This document shows positions 16,726-25,932 of a stretch of 64,000 nucleotides of DNA, piece after piece (positions within the stretch are counted from its first letter, which is position 1; each line of letters begins with the position of its first letter). The notes below the pieces were generated by a model, which did no database searches, had not been told where the DNA came from, and was given only the letters and a program-made list of their open reading frames with translations. The stretch comes from DATGUP01 sp035301265 (GTDB lineage Bacteria > Bacillota > Bacilli > Bacillales > Amphibacillaceae): NCBI GenBank assembly GCA_035301265.1, contig DATGUP010000010.1:23469-87468 (forward strand), given 5' to 3'. A program made the position numbers and the translations under genes.

Positions 16726-17289
16726 AATCATTCCCTTTGTCCATCTTTTGACTATGTATCGTGCGAACACGAACAGGACGATCCTTGTCATACCTTTTGC
16801 TGAATGCGTGATGTAGTTGTTGCTTCAACAGTACTTGTCATTGTGACCATGTTATTAAATGCACTTACGTTGTTTTTATGTCGGGATAGAAGCGCATTGT
16901 ATAACAATCAGACGCGATTGTTGCACAAAGAGGATAGCAAGTATGAATCATCAAGCCCTTGCTATCCTGCTAATGCTTTTGAATCATTATTCAAGATCCT
17001 TTAACTTTCTTTCCGCACTATTCTCCAGTTACGGATAAATCCTGTCATCACCTTTCGTATTCGCCTTGCACATGAAAAATGAACACGGATTTGCTTGGTC
17101 CACACGATGACAATTTTGACACAATTGGCCGCATCAAAATACTTTCCCTTTTGAAACATAACAAGACCACATGCCCGAGCCAATGGTAAGCTATCAGCCG
17201 CTGTTTAGGCGTAATGGCAAGCTCATCTCTAAAGACACAAAAACCTATTTAAGCTGCCTTCTTCCGCAAGTCTTCGTATACGAAATGTC
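16726..17289. other. Intergenic stretch before typA end
   Basis: No gene I can support. A 66-codon plus-strand frame (16804-17004) and a 60-codon minus-strand frame (17001-17183) lack convincing ribosome sites and resemble no family. A perfect 11-base hairpin AGGATAGCAAG / CTTGCTATCCT lies at 16931-16968 with no T-run on either side; its role is unclear. Confidence 0.4.
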
Positions 17290-19116
17290 TTAATCCATCT
17301 TCGCCCGCTTGGCCGCTTTTTCTCGCTCGCTTTTATTCAATAATTTTTTACGAAGGCGGATGGATTTCGGCGTGACCTCACAATACTCGTCATCATTAAT
17401 ATATTGAAGCGCCTCCTCCAGCGACATGTGATGCGTTTTCTTCATCGTAGCGGTCTGATCCTTGTGAGCAGAGCGAATATTCGTCAAATGTTTTTCCTTT
17501 GTAATGTTGACCGTTAGATCATTTTCACGGTTATGTTCGCCAACGATCATCCCGGCATAGACTTCCGTGCCCGGTTCGACAAATATGATGCCGCGATCTT
17601 CTACTTGCATGATGCCATAGGTGGTCACTTGCCCGTTTTCCTGACTGACCAGAACCCCTTCACGTCGACCACCAACGTGTCCATCAACCACTGGTTCATA
17701 CGCTTCAAACGTATGATTGATAACCCCGTAACCATGTGTTTGTGCCATAAATTCAGTTGTATAGCCGATCAATCCCCGAGATGGGACTTTAAACTCTAAA
17801 CGAACTTGCCCGTTTCCATGATTAACCATATCGAGCATTTCACCTTTACGCTGGCCGAGTGATTCCATAACGGGCCCAGTATATTCTTCAGGAACATCGA
17901 TTTGCACACGTTCGACTGGCTCACACATTACGCCATCGATCGTTTTTAAAATGACCCTTGGTTTGGAAAGCTGCAGTTCATAACCTTCCCGGCGCATGTT
18001 TTCGACCAAAATCGATAAATGCAATTCACCGCGACCAGAAACGTTCCAAGCATCTGGCGAATCCGTCGGTTCAACACGCAAACTGACATCTGTTTCCAGC
18101 TCTGTCATCAGGCGCTCTTCGATTTGCCGCGATGTCAGATATTTCCCTTCTCGACCCGCAAACGGACTGTTGTTCACATGAAAAGTCATCTGCAATGTCG
18201 GTTCATCAATCCTAAGCAGTGGCAACGGCTCGGGATGGTCTTCCGGACAAATTGTTTCGCCGACATTGATGTCATCCAGCCCGGACAAGGCTACAACATC
18301 CCCGGCATGTGCCTCTTGGATTTCAACTCGCTTCAAACCGATAAACCCGAACAATTTAGTGATCCGGAATGATTTAGTCGACCCGTCCTTTTTCATAACG
18401 ATAACCTGCTGGCCGACGCTGATTTTCCCGCGAAACACACGACCGATTCCAACACGACCGACATATTTGTTATAATCGAGGAGCGTAACCTGAAATTGCA
18501 GCGGTTCATCTTTTGTATCAAGCGGAGCGGGAATATGCTCCATTATTGCTGTAAAAACAGGATCCATCGTTTTTTCCTGTTCATCTGGTTCAACGCCGGA
18601 TGTTCCGTTCATAGCCGATGTATATACAACAGGAAAGTCTAGCTGCTCATCATCGGCTCCGAGATCGATGAATAAATCAAACACCTCATCAACAACTTCC
18701 AAAGGCCGGGCATTTGCCCGATCGATTTTATTAATGATGACAACCGGTGTCAACTTCTCCTCCAACGCCTTTTGCAATACGAATCGCGTCTGTGGCATCG
18801 CCCCTTCATAAGCATCCACAACTAAAAGAACACCATCCACCATTTTCATAATTCGTTCAACCTCGCCGCCAAAATCAGCATGGCCCGGTGTATCTAAAAT
18901 ATTGATTGTCGTATCTTGATAACGAAGCGCTGTATTTTTAGCCAAAATGGTTATGCCACGTTCGCGCTCTAAATCGTGTGAATCCATCGCTCGCTCATCG
19001 ATCTGTTCATGAGACCGAAATGTCCCTGAGTATTTCAAAAGCTGATCGACAAGCGTTGTTTTGCCGTGATCAACGTGAGCGATAATGGCAATATTCCGAA
19101 TGTCTCTTCGTTGCAT
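17290..19116 (-). CDS. typA: Ribosome-associated GTPase TypA/BipA
   Basis: A 608-residue translational GTPase involved in ribosome assembly and stress growth. G motifs are visible: AHVDHGKTT (G1), RGITI (G2), DTPGHADFGGEV (G3) and NKIDR (G4), followed by EF-Tu-like domain II, the EF-G domain V fold, and the TypA-specific C-terminus. The ATG at 19116 has AGAGGTG nine bases upstream; an upstream ATG in frame lacks one. It stands 50 bases downstream of cssS in the same direction. Confidence 0.95.
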   Translation of the reverse strand: MQRRDIRNIAIIAHVDHGKTTLVDQLLKYSGTFRSHEQIDERAMDSHDLERERGITILAKNTALRYQDTTINILDTPGHADFGGEVERIMKMVDGVLLVVDAYEGAMPQTRFVLQKALEEKLTPVVIINKIDRANARPLEVVDEVFDLFIDLGADDEQLDFPVVYTSAMNGTSGVEPDEQEKTMDPVFTAIMEHIPAPLDTKDEPLQFQVTLLDYNKYVGRVGIGRVFRGKISVGQQVIVMKKDGSTKSFRITKLFGFIGLKRVEIQEAHAGDVVALSGLDDINVGETICPEDHPEPLPLLRIDEPTLQMTFHVNNSPFAGREGKYLTSRQIEERLMTELETDVSLRVEPTDSPDAWNVSGRGELHLSILVENMRREGYELQLSKPRVILKTIDGVMCEPVERVQIDVPEEYTGPVMESLGQRKGEMLDMVNHGNGQVRLEFKVPSRGLIGYTTEFMAQTHGYGVINHTFEAYEPVVDGHVGGRREGVLVSQENGQVTTYGIMQVEDRGIIFVEPGTEVYAGMIVGEHNRENDLTVNITKEKHLTNIRSAHKDQTATMKKTHHMSLEEALQYINDDEYCEVTPKSIRLRKKLLNKSEREKAAKRAKMD

Positions 19117-19166
19117 GAAATAAGCACCTCTATCAATCATTAATGATCATTATTAATAGCAAACAT

Positions 19167-20516
19167 CTAGTTATGAACATTGGCAGTCGCGATAGGAAAC
19201 TCAAGTGTAAATTTAGCTCCGCCGTGTTTTGAATCGCCAACCGTAATCTTCCCGCCCGATTGTTCGATAATAGCACGTGCAATTGCTAATCCTAAACCGG
19301 TCTCACCGCTTTTTCCTTTAACAAAACGATGAAATATGTGCGGTATCAGTTCTTCAGGTATACCTTCCCCATCATCTTCAATCGTTATCATCATCCGCTC
19401 CGCGTCGTTTGTTACCGTCAGATCGACGCGCGTTTTGGCATGGCGTATTCCATTAAAAACAAGATTTAACAGTGCACGCAAAAACTTTTCCTCATCAACG
19501 ACAAGCGGTACATCTTGCTGAATATCTCGATAAAACGCAATACCCGTTTCATTCATCAACGGAACGCAACGTGCGGATACTTGATCGATTACCGCTGATA
19601 TTTGCACTTTTTCAGCTTCATAAATCTCTTGCTCGCTATCGAGTTTGGCAAGCAAAATCATTTCATTAATGATTTTTTTTAACCGTTTGACTTCACTCAC
19701 CATGACTTCAAGCCCTTTTTCCTCTTCCTTCGCATCAAAAATCTGGTCTCTAATCCCTTCAGCGTAGCCTTGAATCGTCATCAGCGGTGTTTTTAGTTCA
19801 TGGCTTGCATTTTGGAAAAAAGCTTGTTGCGCGTTCATATACCGTTCGAGTGCATCGGCCATCTCGTAAACACTTTTTTCAACTTCCTTGATTTCCCCCG
19901 TCGCCTTGATCGGTTCTATGTCATCGAATTGGCGCTGTTCAATTTTTTTCAATTGCCGCCGCAATCGCGTGAGCGGTGTCACAAGTTTATTTGTCATAAA
20001 ATAGCTAAGACCGATGGCTACAAGTGAACCGATGATAAACACGACAACAAGGCGCATGATAAAGCTTTGTTGTACGATTTGCAAATCGGTCAGCGGCGTG
20101 AGCAAAATCAACTCGAGACCTGTCTCAGGTGGATAAACCAAAATCCTTGATGTCACGTACTTATCACTTCGGTATTCCCATAGCTCTTCACTATCATCAG
20201 AAAGGTCATTGTTCCACATAAAACCGCGTACGATGTCCTTTGGCATCGAAGAATAGAGCACCCGGTCTTTATTGCGATCGTATAAAAACAACTGTAAATC
20301 CTGTTCTTCCAAAAATGCGCTCACTTCACCAACATTTTGTGTCCCGTATTGTTCGTTCAAAATGTTTACAAGGATTTCCCCTTTTTGTTTCAGCTGTCGC
20401 TGTTCATCCTCAATCAACATATTTAAAATCAACGAATAGATAACATAACCTGTAACAGCCATAATGACGACAAGCAACGTCGTAAACGCTGCATTCAACT
20501 GATATTGCAGTTTCAT
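19167..20516 (-). CDS. cssS: Sensor histidine kinase, probably CssS
   Basis: A 449-residue membrane kinase. TM1 is about residues 9-31, an extracytoplasmic sensor of about 120 residues follows, then TM2 (155-177), a HAMP linker, the phosphoacceptor motif NASHELKTPL (His239), an N box, DDGEGIP and GLGLAIARAI. The gene starts two bases after the regulator stop, so the pair is co-translated. The CssS call, for the secretion-stress sensor, rests mainly on the regulator's similarity to CssR and on the adjacent divergent HtrA-type protease gene, as in Bacillus subtilis. Confidence 0.8.
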   Translation of the reverse strand: MKLQYQLNAAFTTLLVVIMAVTGYVIYSLILNMLIEDEQRQLKQKGEILVNILNEQYGTQNVGEVSAFLEEQDLQLFLYDRNKDRVLYSSMPKDIVRGFMWNNDLSDDSEELWEYRSDKYVTSRILVYPPETGLELILLTPLTDLQIVQQSFIMRLVVVFIIGSLVAIGLSYFMTNKLVTPLTRLRRQLKKIEQRQFDDIEPIKATGEIKEVEKSVYEMADALERYMNAQQAFFQNASHELKTPLMTIQGYAEGIRDQIFDAKEEEKGLEVMVSEVKRLKKIINEMILLAKLDSEQEIYEAEKVQISAVIDQVSARCVPLMNETGIAFYRDIQQDVPLVVDEEKFLRALLNLVFNGIRHAKTRVDLTVTNDAERMMITIEDDGEGIPEELIPHIFHRFVKGKSGETGLGLAIARAIIEQSGGKITVGDSKHGGAKFTLEFPIATANVHN

Positions 20517-20518
20517 AA

Positions 20519-21205
20519 TCAGCCCTCATCATGCCGCAAACGGTAGCCGAAGCCCCATACGGTCTCTAGCGGAATATTGGCTATTTTTTTGCGGAGGCGT
20601 TTAACTAAATCATCAACAGCGCGATCGCTGCCAAAATAATCAGGGCCCCAAACACGATCCAACAGTTCTTCACGAGAAAACGCTCGGTTCGGATTTTCAG
20701 CAAACAGCAACAAAATATCGTATTCCTTCATCGTGATGTTAACCTCACGGTGATGCCAAAACACACGACGGTCATTTTTATCGATTTCTAAATCGCCGCA
20801 TTTGACTTTCACACGAGTTTGTTCGTTCGCTTCTGATGACGGCTGTACTCGTTTAAACAACCGCTTCACTCGAGCTACTAACTCCCTTGGGCTGAATGGT
20901 TTTGTTAAATAGTCATCTCCACCCAATTCCAGACCGAGGATTCTATCGATTTCTTCGTCTTTAGCCGAGATAATAATAATTGGCACATCGCTTTTTTTGC
21001 GGATTTGTTTGCAAAATTCATAGCCGTCCATACCGGGAAGCATAATATCGAGAATCCACATATCTGGAGGATTATTTTCCCATAGTTTCCACCCTCGCTC
21101 TGCCGAGTCTAATCGCGTTACAGTGAATCCTTCTTTCCGTAAATAGGCAGAGACAATATTTTGGATGTTGGCATCATCCTCGACGATCGCTATGTGCTGA
21201 TTCAT
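20519..21205 (-). CDS. cssR: OmpR-family response regulator, probably CssR
   Basis: A 228-residue regulator with a receiver domain (phosphoacceptor Asp53 in MWILDIMLPGMDGYE) and a winged-helix DNA-binding domain ending in VWGPDYFGSDRAVDDLVKR and GFGYRLR. The stretches WILDIMLP, GLELGGDDYL and DYFGSDRAVDDLV closely match CssR. The ATG at 21205, eight bases from GGGAGG, is preferred over the TTG one codon earlier. It is transcribed away from htrB, which it probably activates. Confidence 0.82.
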   Translation of the reverse strand: MNQHIAIVEDDANIQNIVSAYLRKEGFTVTRLDSAERGWKLWENNPPDMWILDIMLPGMDGYEFCKQIRKKSDVPIIIISAKDEEIDRILGLELGGDDYLTKPFSPRELVARVKRLFKRVQPSSEANEQTRVKVKCGDLEIDKNDRRVFWHHREVNITMKEYDILLLFAENPNRAFSREELLDRVWGPDYFGSDRAVDDLVKRLRKKIANIPLETVWGFGYRLRHDEG

Positions 21206-21258
21206 CAATCAAGCCTCCCTGCTTGTTTCTTCTTATATTTTTACATAAAATAAGGTAT

Positions 21259-21283
21259 ATGAACACTAAAAAGCTGTGTTCAT
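21259..21283. promoter_or_regulatory. Inverted repeat in the cssR-htrB divergent promoter region
   Basis: Perfect 8-base inverted repeat ATGAACAC-N9-GTGTTCAT. It lies in the only spacer between the regulator and the protease gene. The htrB side has TAGAAT (21341-21346) but no good -35 box, consistent with activator dependence. A role as a CssR site is inference. Confidence 0.45.
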
Positions 21284-21383
21284 CGCTTTGAATACACACT
21301 TTTTCCACATTTGTCCTGCAATCATACCAAAAGAACAGTATAGAATAGATATGTAATGATTATGATGGTAAGGGTGATCAATT

Positions 21384-22664
21384 ATGGAACATAATGGTGA
21401 CAATCGGCATACAGACAAATGGCATGAACAACAGCCGACCTACCAATCCGATACGACGTACAGGCAAAGACTCAACGCTCCACCAACGCAATCACCCAAA
21501 CCGCCGAAAACCAAAAAATCGGGAATCAGCGCATTGGCTGGCGCCGTTATTGGCGGAATTATTTCGGCTGCTATTGTCGTTTTCTTATTCACAAATCACA
21601 TCATCCCGATCGATTCATCGCACGAAGGCGAGCCTGCGGTTCCCGCCGGAAAAAACAGTACGTCCGATGGTGTTGTTGAAACAATTTCTGAAGATGCTGA
21701 TGTAGCAGATGGAATCGATGAAGCGACTGAAGCTGTAGTTGGCGTCGTCAAACTCCAGCAGCAAAGTATTTGGACATCTGGCGAAGAAGTCGGCACCGGC
21801 TCAGGCATTATCTATAAAAAAGAAGATGGAAAAGCTTTCGTCGTTACGAACCAACACGTCGTTGAAGATGCGCAAGAAGTTGAAGTTGTTCTCGATGAAG
21901 AAGAACGCGTGAAGGCTAATGTTTTAGGAACCGATGAATTAACCGACCTTGCTGTATTGCAAATCGATGGCAAACACGTCTCAACCGTCGCCCAGCTTGG
22001 CTCTTCTGCAGATTTAAAAGCCGGGGAAACAGTCATTGCCATCGGCAATCCGCTAGGCATGGATTTTGCCAACACATTAACAAAGGGCATCATCAGTGGA
22101 CTCAATCGCTCCATAAGCATCGACACAACTGGAAACGGACAGCCAGATTGGGTGACAGAAGTCATTCAAACCGATGCGGCCATCAATCCGGGAAATAGTG
22201 GTGGAGCACTCGTCAATACGGATGGAGAGGTTATTGGCATCAACTCGATGAAAATCGCTAGACAAGAAGTCGAAGGAATTGGATTTGCGATTCCGATCGA
22301 CTCTGCCCTACCGATCATGGAACAATTGGAAGTTGATGGTAAAGTTGCACGCCCGTTTATCGGTGTCACAATGGCACCGATCAATCAGGTCCCTGCTCAA
22401 TACCGAAACCAAGTGCAGCTGCCTGATGATGTCGAAGGAAACGTTGTCATCGCCCAGGTAGAAACGGGCTCTCCGGCAGATGAAGCTGGGTTACAACAAT
22501 TCGATATTATTACAAAAATAGACGGTGAGAATATTACATCGATCCTTGACTTACGCAAATACCTCTATTCAGAAACCGAGGTCGGCGATACACTAGAAAT
22601 GGAAATATATCGAAATGGTCAAGCACAAACAGTGACGCTCGAATTAGCGCAACGTCAAGAATAA
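21384..22664 (+). CDS. htrB: Membrane-anchored HtrA-family serine protease
   Basis: A 426-residue DegP/HtrA protease that handles misfolded exported proteins. A polar cytoplasmic N-terminus of about 45 residues is followed by one membrane anchor (about 51-72), an acidic linker, the trypsin-like domain with catalytic His158 (TNQHVVE), Asp188 (LTDLAVL) and Ser272 (NPGNSGGAL), and one C-terminal PDZ domain (about 330-420). It is divergent from cssRS, the arrangement of B. subtilis htrB; htrA-type naming would fit equally well by sequence alone. Confidence 0.9.
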   Translation: MEHNGDNRHTDKWHEQQPTYQSDTTYRQRLNAPPTQSPKPPKTKKSGISALAGAVIGGIISAAIVVFLFTNHIIPIDSSHEGEPAVPAGKNSTSDGVVETISEDADVADGIDEATEAVVGVVKLQQQSIWTSGEEVGTGSGIIYKKEDGKAFVVTNQHVVEDAQEVEVVLDEEERVKANVLGTDELTDLAVLQIDGKHVSTVAQLGSSADLKAGETVIAIGNPLGMDFANTLTKGIISGLNRSISIDTTGNGQPDWVTEVIQTDAAINPGNSGGALVNTDGEVIGINSMKIARQEVEGIGFAIPIDSALPIMEQLEVDGKVARPFIGVTMAPINQVPAQYRNQVQLPDDVEGNVVIAQVETGSPADEAGLQQFDIITKIDGENITSILDLRKYLYSETEVGDTLEMEIYRNGQAQTVTLELAQRQE

Positions 22665-22681
22665 TACGATTGACCGAAAAT

Positions 22682-22714
22682 CCGGACACTTATTGATAAG
22701 TGATCCGGTTTTTT
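22682..22714 (+). terminator. Terminator after htrB
   Basis: Stem CCGGACACTTAT / ATAAGTGATCCGG with one bulge, then six T residues. Confidence 0.85.
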
Positions 22715-22817
22715 CATCACAAAAAAGAATCTTTTAAAAAATGGAACTCCTGAAAAAATAATACAAAATTATGCTATAATCGGATATATGGTTTTACGAA
22801 AGGGGGAAGGATTGATA

Positions 22818-23642
22818 ATGGAATGTCCAAATTGCCAACAAGAAACAGCAGCAGGGAAGTTTTGCATGCACTGCGGTACCCCGCTTGTTGAGACTTATGC
22901 GGCTGCAGCTGAAACAAACACAAGCGATACATCTGGACAATCGCACGACAAACAAAAACTAACAAGCGATGTTATTGAAAACATGAAAACAACTGGCGTC
23001 CAGTTTAGCCATTTTTTCACCAACCTTGTCAAACGCCCGAACGCCGCCAAAAATGTCGATGCCCAAGATATGGTTTCAGGTATTATTTCCGTCACTCTTT
23101 TCTCGGTCATCTTTGCTATCGGATATTTTTTGCTTCTAAAAAGCTTTATCAAAACGATGAATGACATTGGTTCAATGGCCGGCGGCTTTTTCGGTGGGAT
23201 GTTTGGTGAAATGATCAACGCGGATGTTTCTGTTTCCTTTCTCGATGGTTTCCTTTGGCCCTTTGTGAAAATGATTATGATGATCGCCATCGTCGTTGGA
23301 CTAACATTTGCAGTGCTTAAAATAGCCAACAGCGCGTATACAGTCCAAACAACGATAGCCAAATATGGTGCCTATTTAATCCCCTTTGGGCTTTTATTAG
23401 CAGCCGGTATCCTGCTATCATTGATGGGACTTGGCGCTGTTGGTGTTGTAGCCATTATCGTCAGTTTGTTCGGCACTCTTTTCTTTATCCCTATGTTTGT
23501 GACGATGGAAAATAAACTATCGGGTATCGATCATATCTATTTACTTGTGCTGTTACATATCGTTAATTGTTTCGTCTTTGCGTTTGTTCTACGGTCGTTA
23601 TTTGCACCATTTATGCGAGGTCTTAACGATATGCTTTTTTAA
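22818..23642 (+). CDS. Zinc-ribbon membrane protein of unknown function
   Basis: A 274-residue protein starting with a rubredoxin-like zinc ribbon (Cys3, Cys6, Cys16, Cys19: CPNC and CMHCG), a hydrophilic linker of about 60 residues, and then about five membrane helices. Bacillus genomes carry several such proteins without known roles. The ATG at 22818 follows GGGGGAAGG; an extended -10 TGCTATAAT lies just upstream at 22772-22780. It is single, between two terminators. Confidence 0.75.
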   Translation: MECPNCQQETAAGKFCMHCGTPLVETYAAAAETNTSDTSGQSHDKQKLTSDVIENMKTTGVQFSHFFTNLVKRPNAAKNVDAQDMVSGIISVTLFSVIFAIGYFLLLKSFIKTMNDIGSMAGGFFGGMFGEMINADVSVSFLDGFLWPFVKMIMMIAIVVGLTFAVLKIANSAYTVQTTIAKYGAYLIPFGLLLAAGILLSLMGLGAVGVVAIIVSLFGTLFFIPMFVTMENKLSGIDHIYLLVLLHIVNCFVFAFVLRSLFAPFMRGLNDMLF

Positions 23643-23654
23643 CGTGTGACAAGC

Positions 23655-23682
23655 AAAAGCTTGCCGAGTGGCAAGCTTTTTT
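23655..23682 (+). terminator. Terminator after the zinc-ribbon gene
   Basis: Perfect 11-base stem AAAAGCTTGCC / GGCAAGCTTTT with a 4-base loop and T-run. Confidence 0.88.
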
Positions 23683-23781
23683 CAACATTCGTCGTTTCAT
23701 CAAGTGCATATGTCTTTTTAAAATACCTACCTTGACTCATATCTTATGCTGATAAGAATGCGGAATAACCCCACCTTGCAT

Positions 23782-24438
23782 CTAATCTGCTTCATAACGT
23801 TTATGCTTTACTCCGGTAAATTTTCCTTCTTGATCGGCTGCCAGAAAACCTTCCTGATCCTCAACACTGCCGATGTTTTCATCGCTATTGGGAAACATCT
23901 CATCATAACTTTCATGATCACCGTAAAAGTCAGAAGGCGTTTCACTTGTACCGTAACGGCTAACATCTTGCCACGCATCTTCGGCATCATAACCTGTTTG
24001 TATCTCTTTTGTCACTTCATCCGGATTGATGTTAGGACTGAAAACACTTTCCTCCACCGGACGGTCTCGTTCAAAGACTTGATCGTCAGCATGATCGATG
24101 CAACGGTCGGTTGTCGGAATGGCGATGAGCCGCGCAAAAGGAATATCCCTACCGCACTCGGTACAAATGCCGTATGTTCCCTCTTCGATTGCATGCAGCG
24201 CTTCATTGATTTGTTCTAATTCATTCTCCGCATGTTCATTCAAAGCGGTATCTTTACTTCGCTCATATAACTCTGTGCCATGATCACCTGGATGATTATC
24301 GTAATGAGATAACTCCCCCATAGACTCCTGACTAAATGCATATGTCATGCCGAAATGATCTTGCACTCGCGCGATCAATTCAGCTTGTCGCTTTAATAAC
24401 GCATTTTTACACTGCTCGATTTCTGCTTTCGTAATCAA
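23782..24438 (-). CDS. yteA: TraR/DksA-type zinc-finger protein, YteA family
   Basis: A 218-residue protein: a coiled-coil N-terminal region (ITKAEIEQCKNALLKRQAEL), a mid-region with SHYDNHPGDHGTELYERSKD characteristic of the YteA family, and a DksA-type finger CTECGRDIPFARL with a later TDRCIDH, so the fourth ligand is His in place of Cys. The C-terminal 80 residues are acidic. I place the start at a TTG (24438) with GGAGG eight bases upstream; the frame extends further upstream without a ribosome site. YteA proteins are linked to sporulation but poorly characterised. Confidence 0.8.
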   Translation of the reverse strand: MITKAEIEQCKNALLKRQAELIARVQDHFGMTYAFSQESMGELSHYDNHPGDHGTELYERSKDTALNEHAENELEQINEALHAIEEGTYGICTECGRDIPFARLIAIPTTDRCIDHADDQVFERDRPVEESVFSPNINPDEVTKEIQTGYDAEDAWQDVSRYGTSETPSDFYGDHESYDEMFPNSDENIGSVEDQEGFLAADQEGKFTGVKHKRYEAD

Positions 24439-24497
24439 ATAATCAGCCTCCGAAAAATCGATTGCTAAATATACTATGACCAACAACAAAAAAATGA

Positions 24498-24527
24498 TTC
24501 TTAATTAAGTTTGCCAAAGCGTGTCAA
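24498..24527 (-). promoter_or_regulatory. Promoter of the yteA homologue
   Basis: Reading on the minus strand: TTGACA (24522-24527), an 18-base spacer, then TAAGAA (24498-24503), about 60 bases before the TTG start. Confidence 0.55.
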
Positions 24528-24633
24528 CTTGGGGAATGTTATCCTTTAAACATTTTAAGCATCGTTACAGAGGCTGCCTGCATTGGAATGACAAACATTT
24601 GCGAAAAATGCGTATCAGAAAGTCGGTCGGGAT

Positions 24634-24930
24634 TTATTGTGCTTTATCTCGTTTTTCAATTTCTTTTTGCACTACAAAAGCTAAATCAACATTCTCAAAA
24701 ACGTGTAGCGCATTGAGCAAAGTCGCATCCGAAATATGCTCTGATTCGTCTGGCGAAACAGTTTGTGCCACCGCTTCGACCAATAAATTATTTTTTCCTT
24801 GTCCAGGATAAGCTTTTTCATATAACATCACCGGGTCGAGTCCATGATTGACACACCATTGCGCATAGATGAGGATCATCATTTTTTCTTCGGTTTGGTA
24901 GTTTGCGTTTATTTTTTCACGATTCACCAC
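24634..24930 (-). CDS. Conserved-looking small protein, function unknown
   Basis: A 98-residue soluble protein beginning MVNREKINANYQTEEKMMIL, with a central WCVNHGLDPVMLYEKAYPGQ and a mostly helical acidic remainder. No signal peptide, metal motif or membrane helix is visible. The composition and codon use look like real coding sequence. I do not recognise the family with certainty. It lies downstream of the cold-shock gene on the same strand, separated by a terminator. Confidence 0.6.
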   Translation of the reverse strand: MVNREKINANYQTEEKMMILIYAQWCVNHGLDPVMLYEKAYPGQGKNNLLVEAVAQTVSPDESEHISDATLLNALHVFENVDLAFVVQKEIEKRDKAQ

Positions 24931-24984
24931 AAATCACCTATTTTTTTGTATTCAATAAAACGCAAACACTCAAACATTGCAAAT

Positions 24985-25020
24985 AAAAAAGCCTATCCCA
25001 CAAATGGAATAAGCTTTTTT
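24985..25020 (-). terminator. Terminator after the cold-shock gene
   Basis: A-rich to T-rich imperfect stem (AAAAAAGC-TAT / ATA-GCTTTTTT) with a short loop directly after the stop; it could work in both directions. Confidence 0.75.
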
Positions 25021-25027
25021 ATAATGA

Positions 25028-25225
25028 TTATTGACGAACAACATTCGCTGCTTGAGGGCCGCGGTTACCTTCGACAATTTCAAATGTAACCTCTTCGCCT
25101 TCTTCAAGCGTCTTAAAACCTTCAGCTTGAATCGCTGAGAAGTGGACGAACACATCGTCACCATCGGTCCGTTCAATAAACCCGTATCCTTTTTCGGGGT
25201 TGAACCATTTTACTTTACCTAGCAT
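25028..25225 (-). CDS. Cold-shock protein (single CSD domain)
   Basis: A 65-residue single-strand nucleic acid-binding protein of the CspB/CspD type. RNP1 (KGYGFIE) and RNP2 (VFVHFSAI) are intact, and it ends GPQAANVV-RQ as in the Bacillus proteins. An AAGGAGG site stands at good spacing. The frame extends 34 codons upstream but that part corresponds to a leader of over 100 bases, as cold-shock mRNAs usually have. Confidence 0.93.
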   Translation of the reverse strand: MLGKVKWFNPEKGYGFIERTDGDDVFVHFSAIQAEGFKTLEEGEEVTFEIVEGNRGPQAANVVRQ

Positions 25226-25932
25226 ACATACGACCTCCTTATCGAAAAGCTTGCCAAGTAAAATTGAACTGCATACTCTAGCATCACTTTTGATAAAAGA
25301 GATCGTAAAGTATGACATTCGTTTCAATTTTCGTTGACTTACACAACTTTACTCCTTATCAAACAAAAATGCAAGTGATTTATATGATATTTTACAGCTG
25401 TATAAATTTGTCATTATGGAATCATTCAATGTTGTTGAATCAATCTCACTTGCACTTAGCTATAAGATAAGACAGGCATACAGTAAACCGAAAAGATGTT
25501 TAGAACTCTGTTAACGCGGCTATTTGACCCTCAATATTTCCTGGCGCTTGACTTTCCCCAAATGATACTATTTATTTGTTAAGATATCTATGTTAAAATA
25601 AAGTGATGCAAACGATGCAAACCTTGAAAATCAATCGTTATCAGTGAGTGGGCCATTTTCTGTTAGTGAATTAGCTCATCGTTAATCGCACTCATTAAAC
25701 ATACCAAGAGCTGTATTTGATTGCATACGCATCAGCCATTCAAGGATATACTAGAAAGATTTGGACATACTGAAATACAAACACTCGAAACCGTCGCAGC
25801 AAAAGATACAAACAGAAAAGGTCCCAAAGCTGATAAACGTTGATATGTCAAGGTTTATAACAAATACAAATGCAAGATGAAACACCATGCATTTATATCT
25901 TGCAAATATAAATGATTGGGTGGTATAACAAT
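25226..25932. other. Spacer between csp and trhO
   Basis: The first 100 bases are the csp leader and promoter region on the minus strand. Beyond that I see only the integrase tail listed separately (25733-25843) and AT-rich sequence. The trhO ribosome site is weak (GGGTGG). Confidence 0.45.
25733..25843 (+). pseudogene. Tail of a tyrosine recombinase/integrase
   Basis: Thirty-six codons read LERFGHTEIQTLETVAAKD and end at a TGA. This resembles the end of phage-type integrases, where the catalytic His and Tyr lie around an LGH-IQTT-YAH motif. The Tyr and the start are missing, so only a degenerate scrap remains. Confidence 0.4.

Noticed and set aside
16804..17004. 66-codon plus-strand frame with a hydrophobic start
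   Set aside because: There is no ribosome site upstream, and it crosses a perfect hairpin that is better explained as RNA or DNA structure.
17001..17183. 60-codon minus-strand frame after typA
   Set aside because: No ribosome site and no recognisable similarity; the Cys and Arg content suggests chance coding or a very old remnant.
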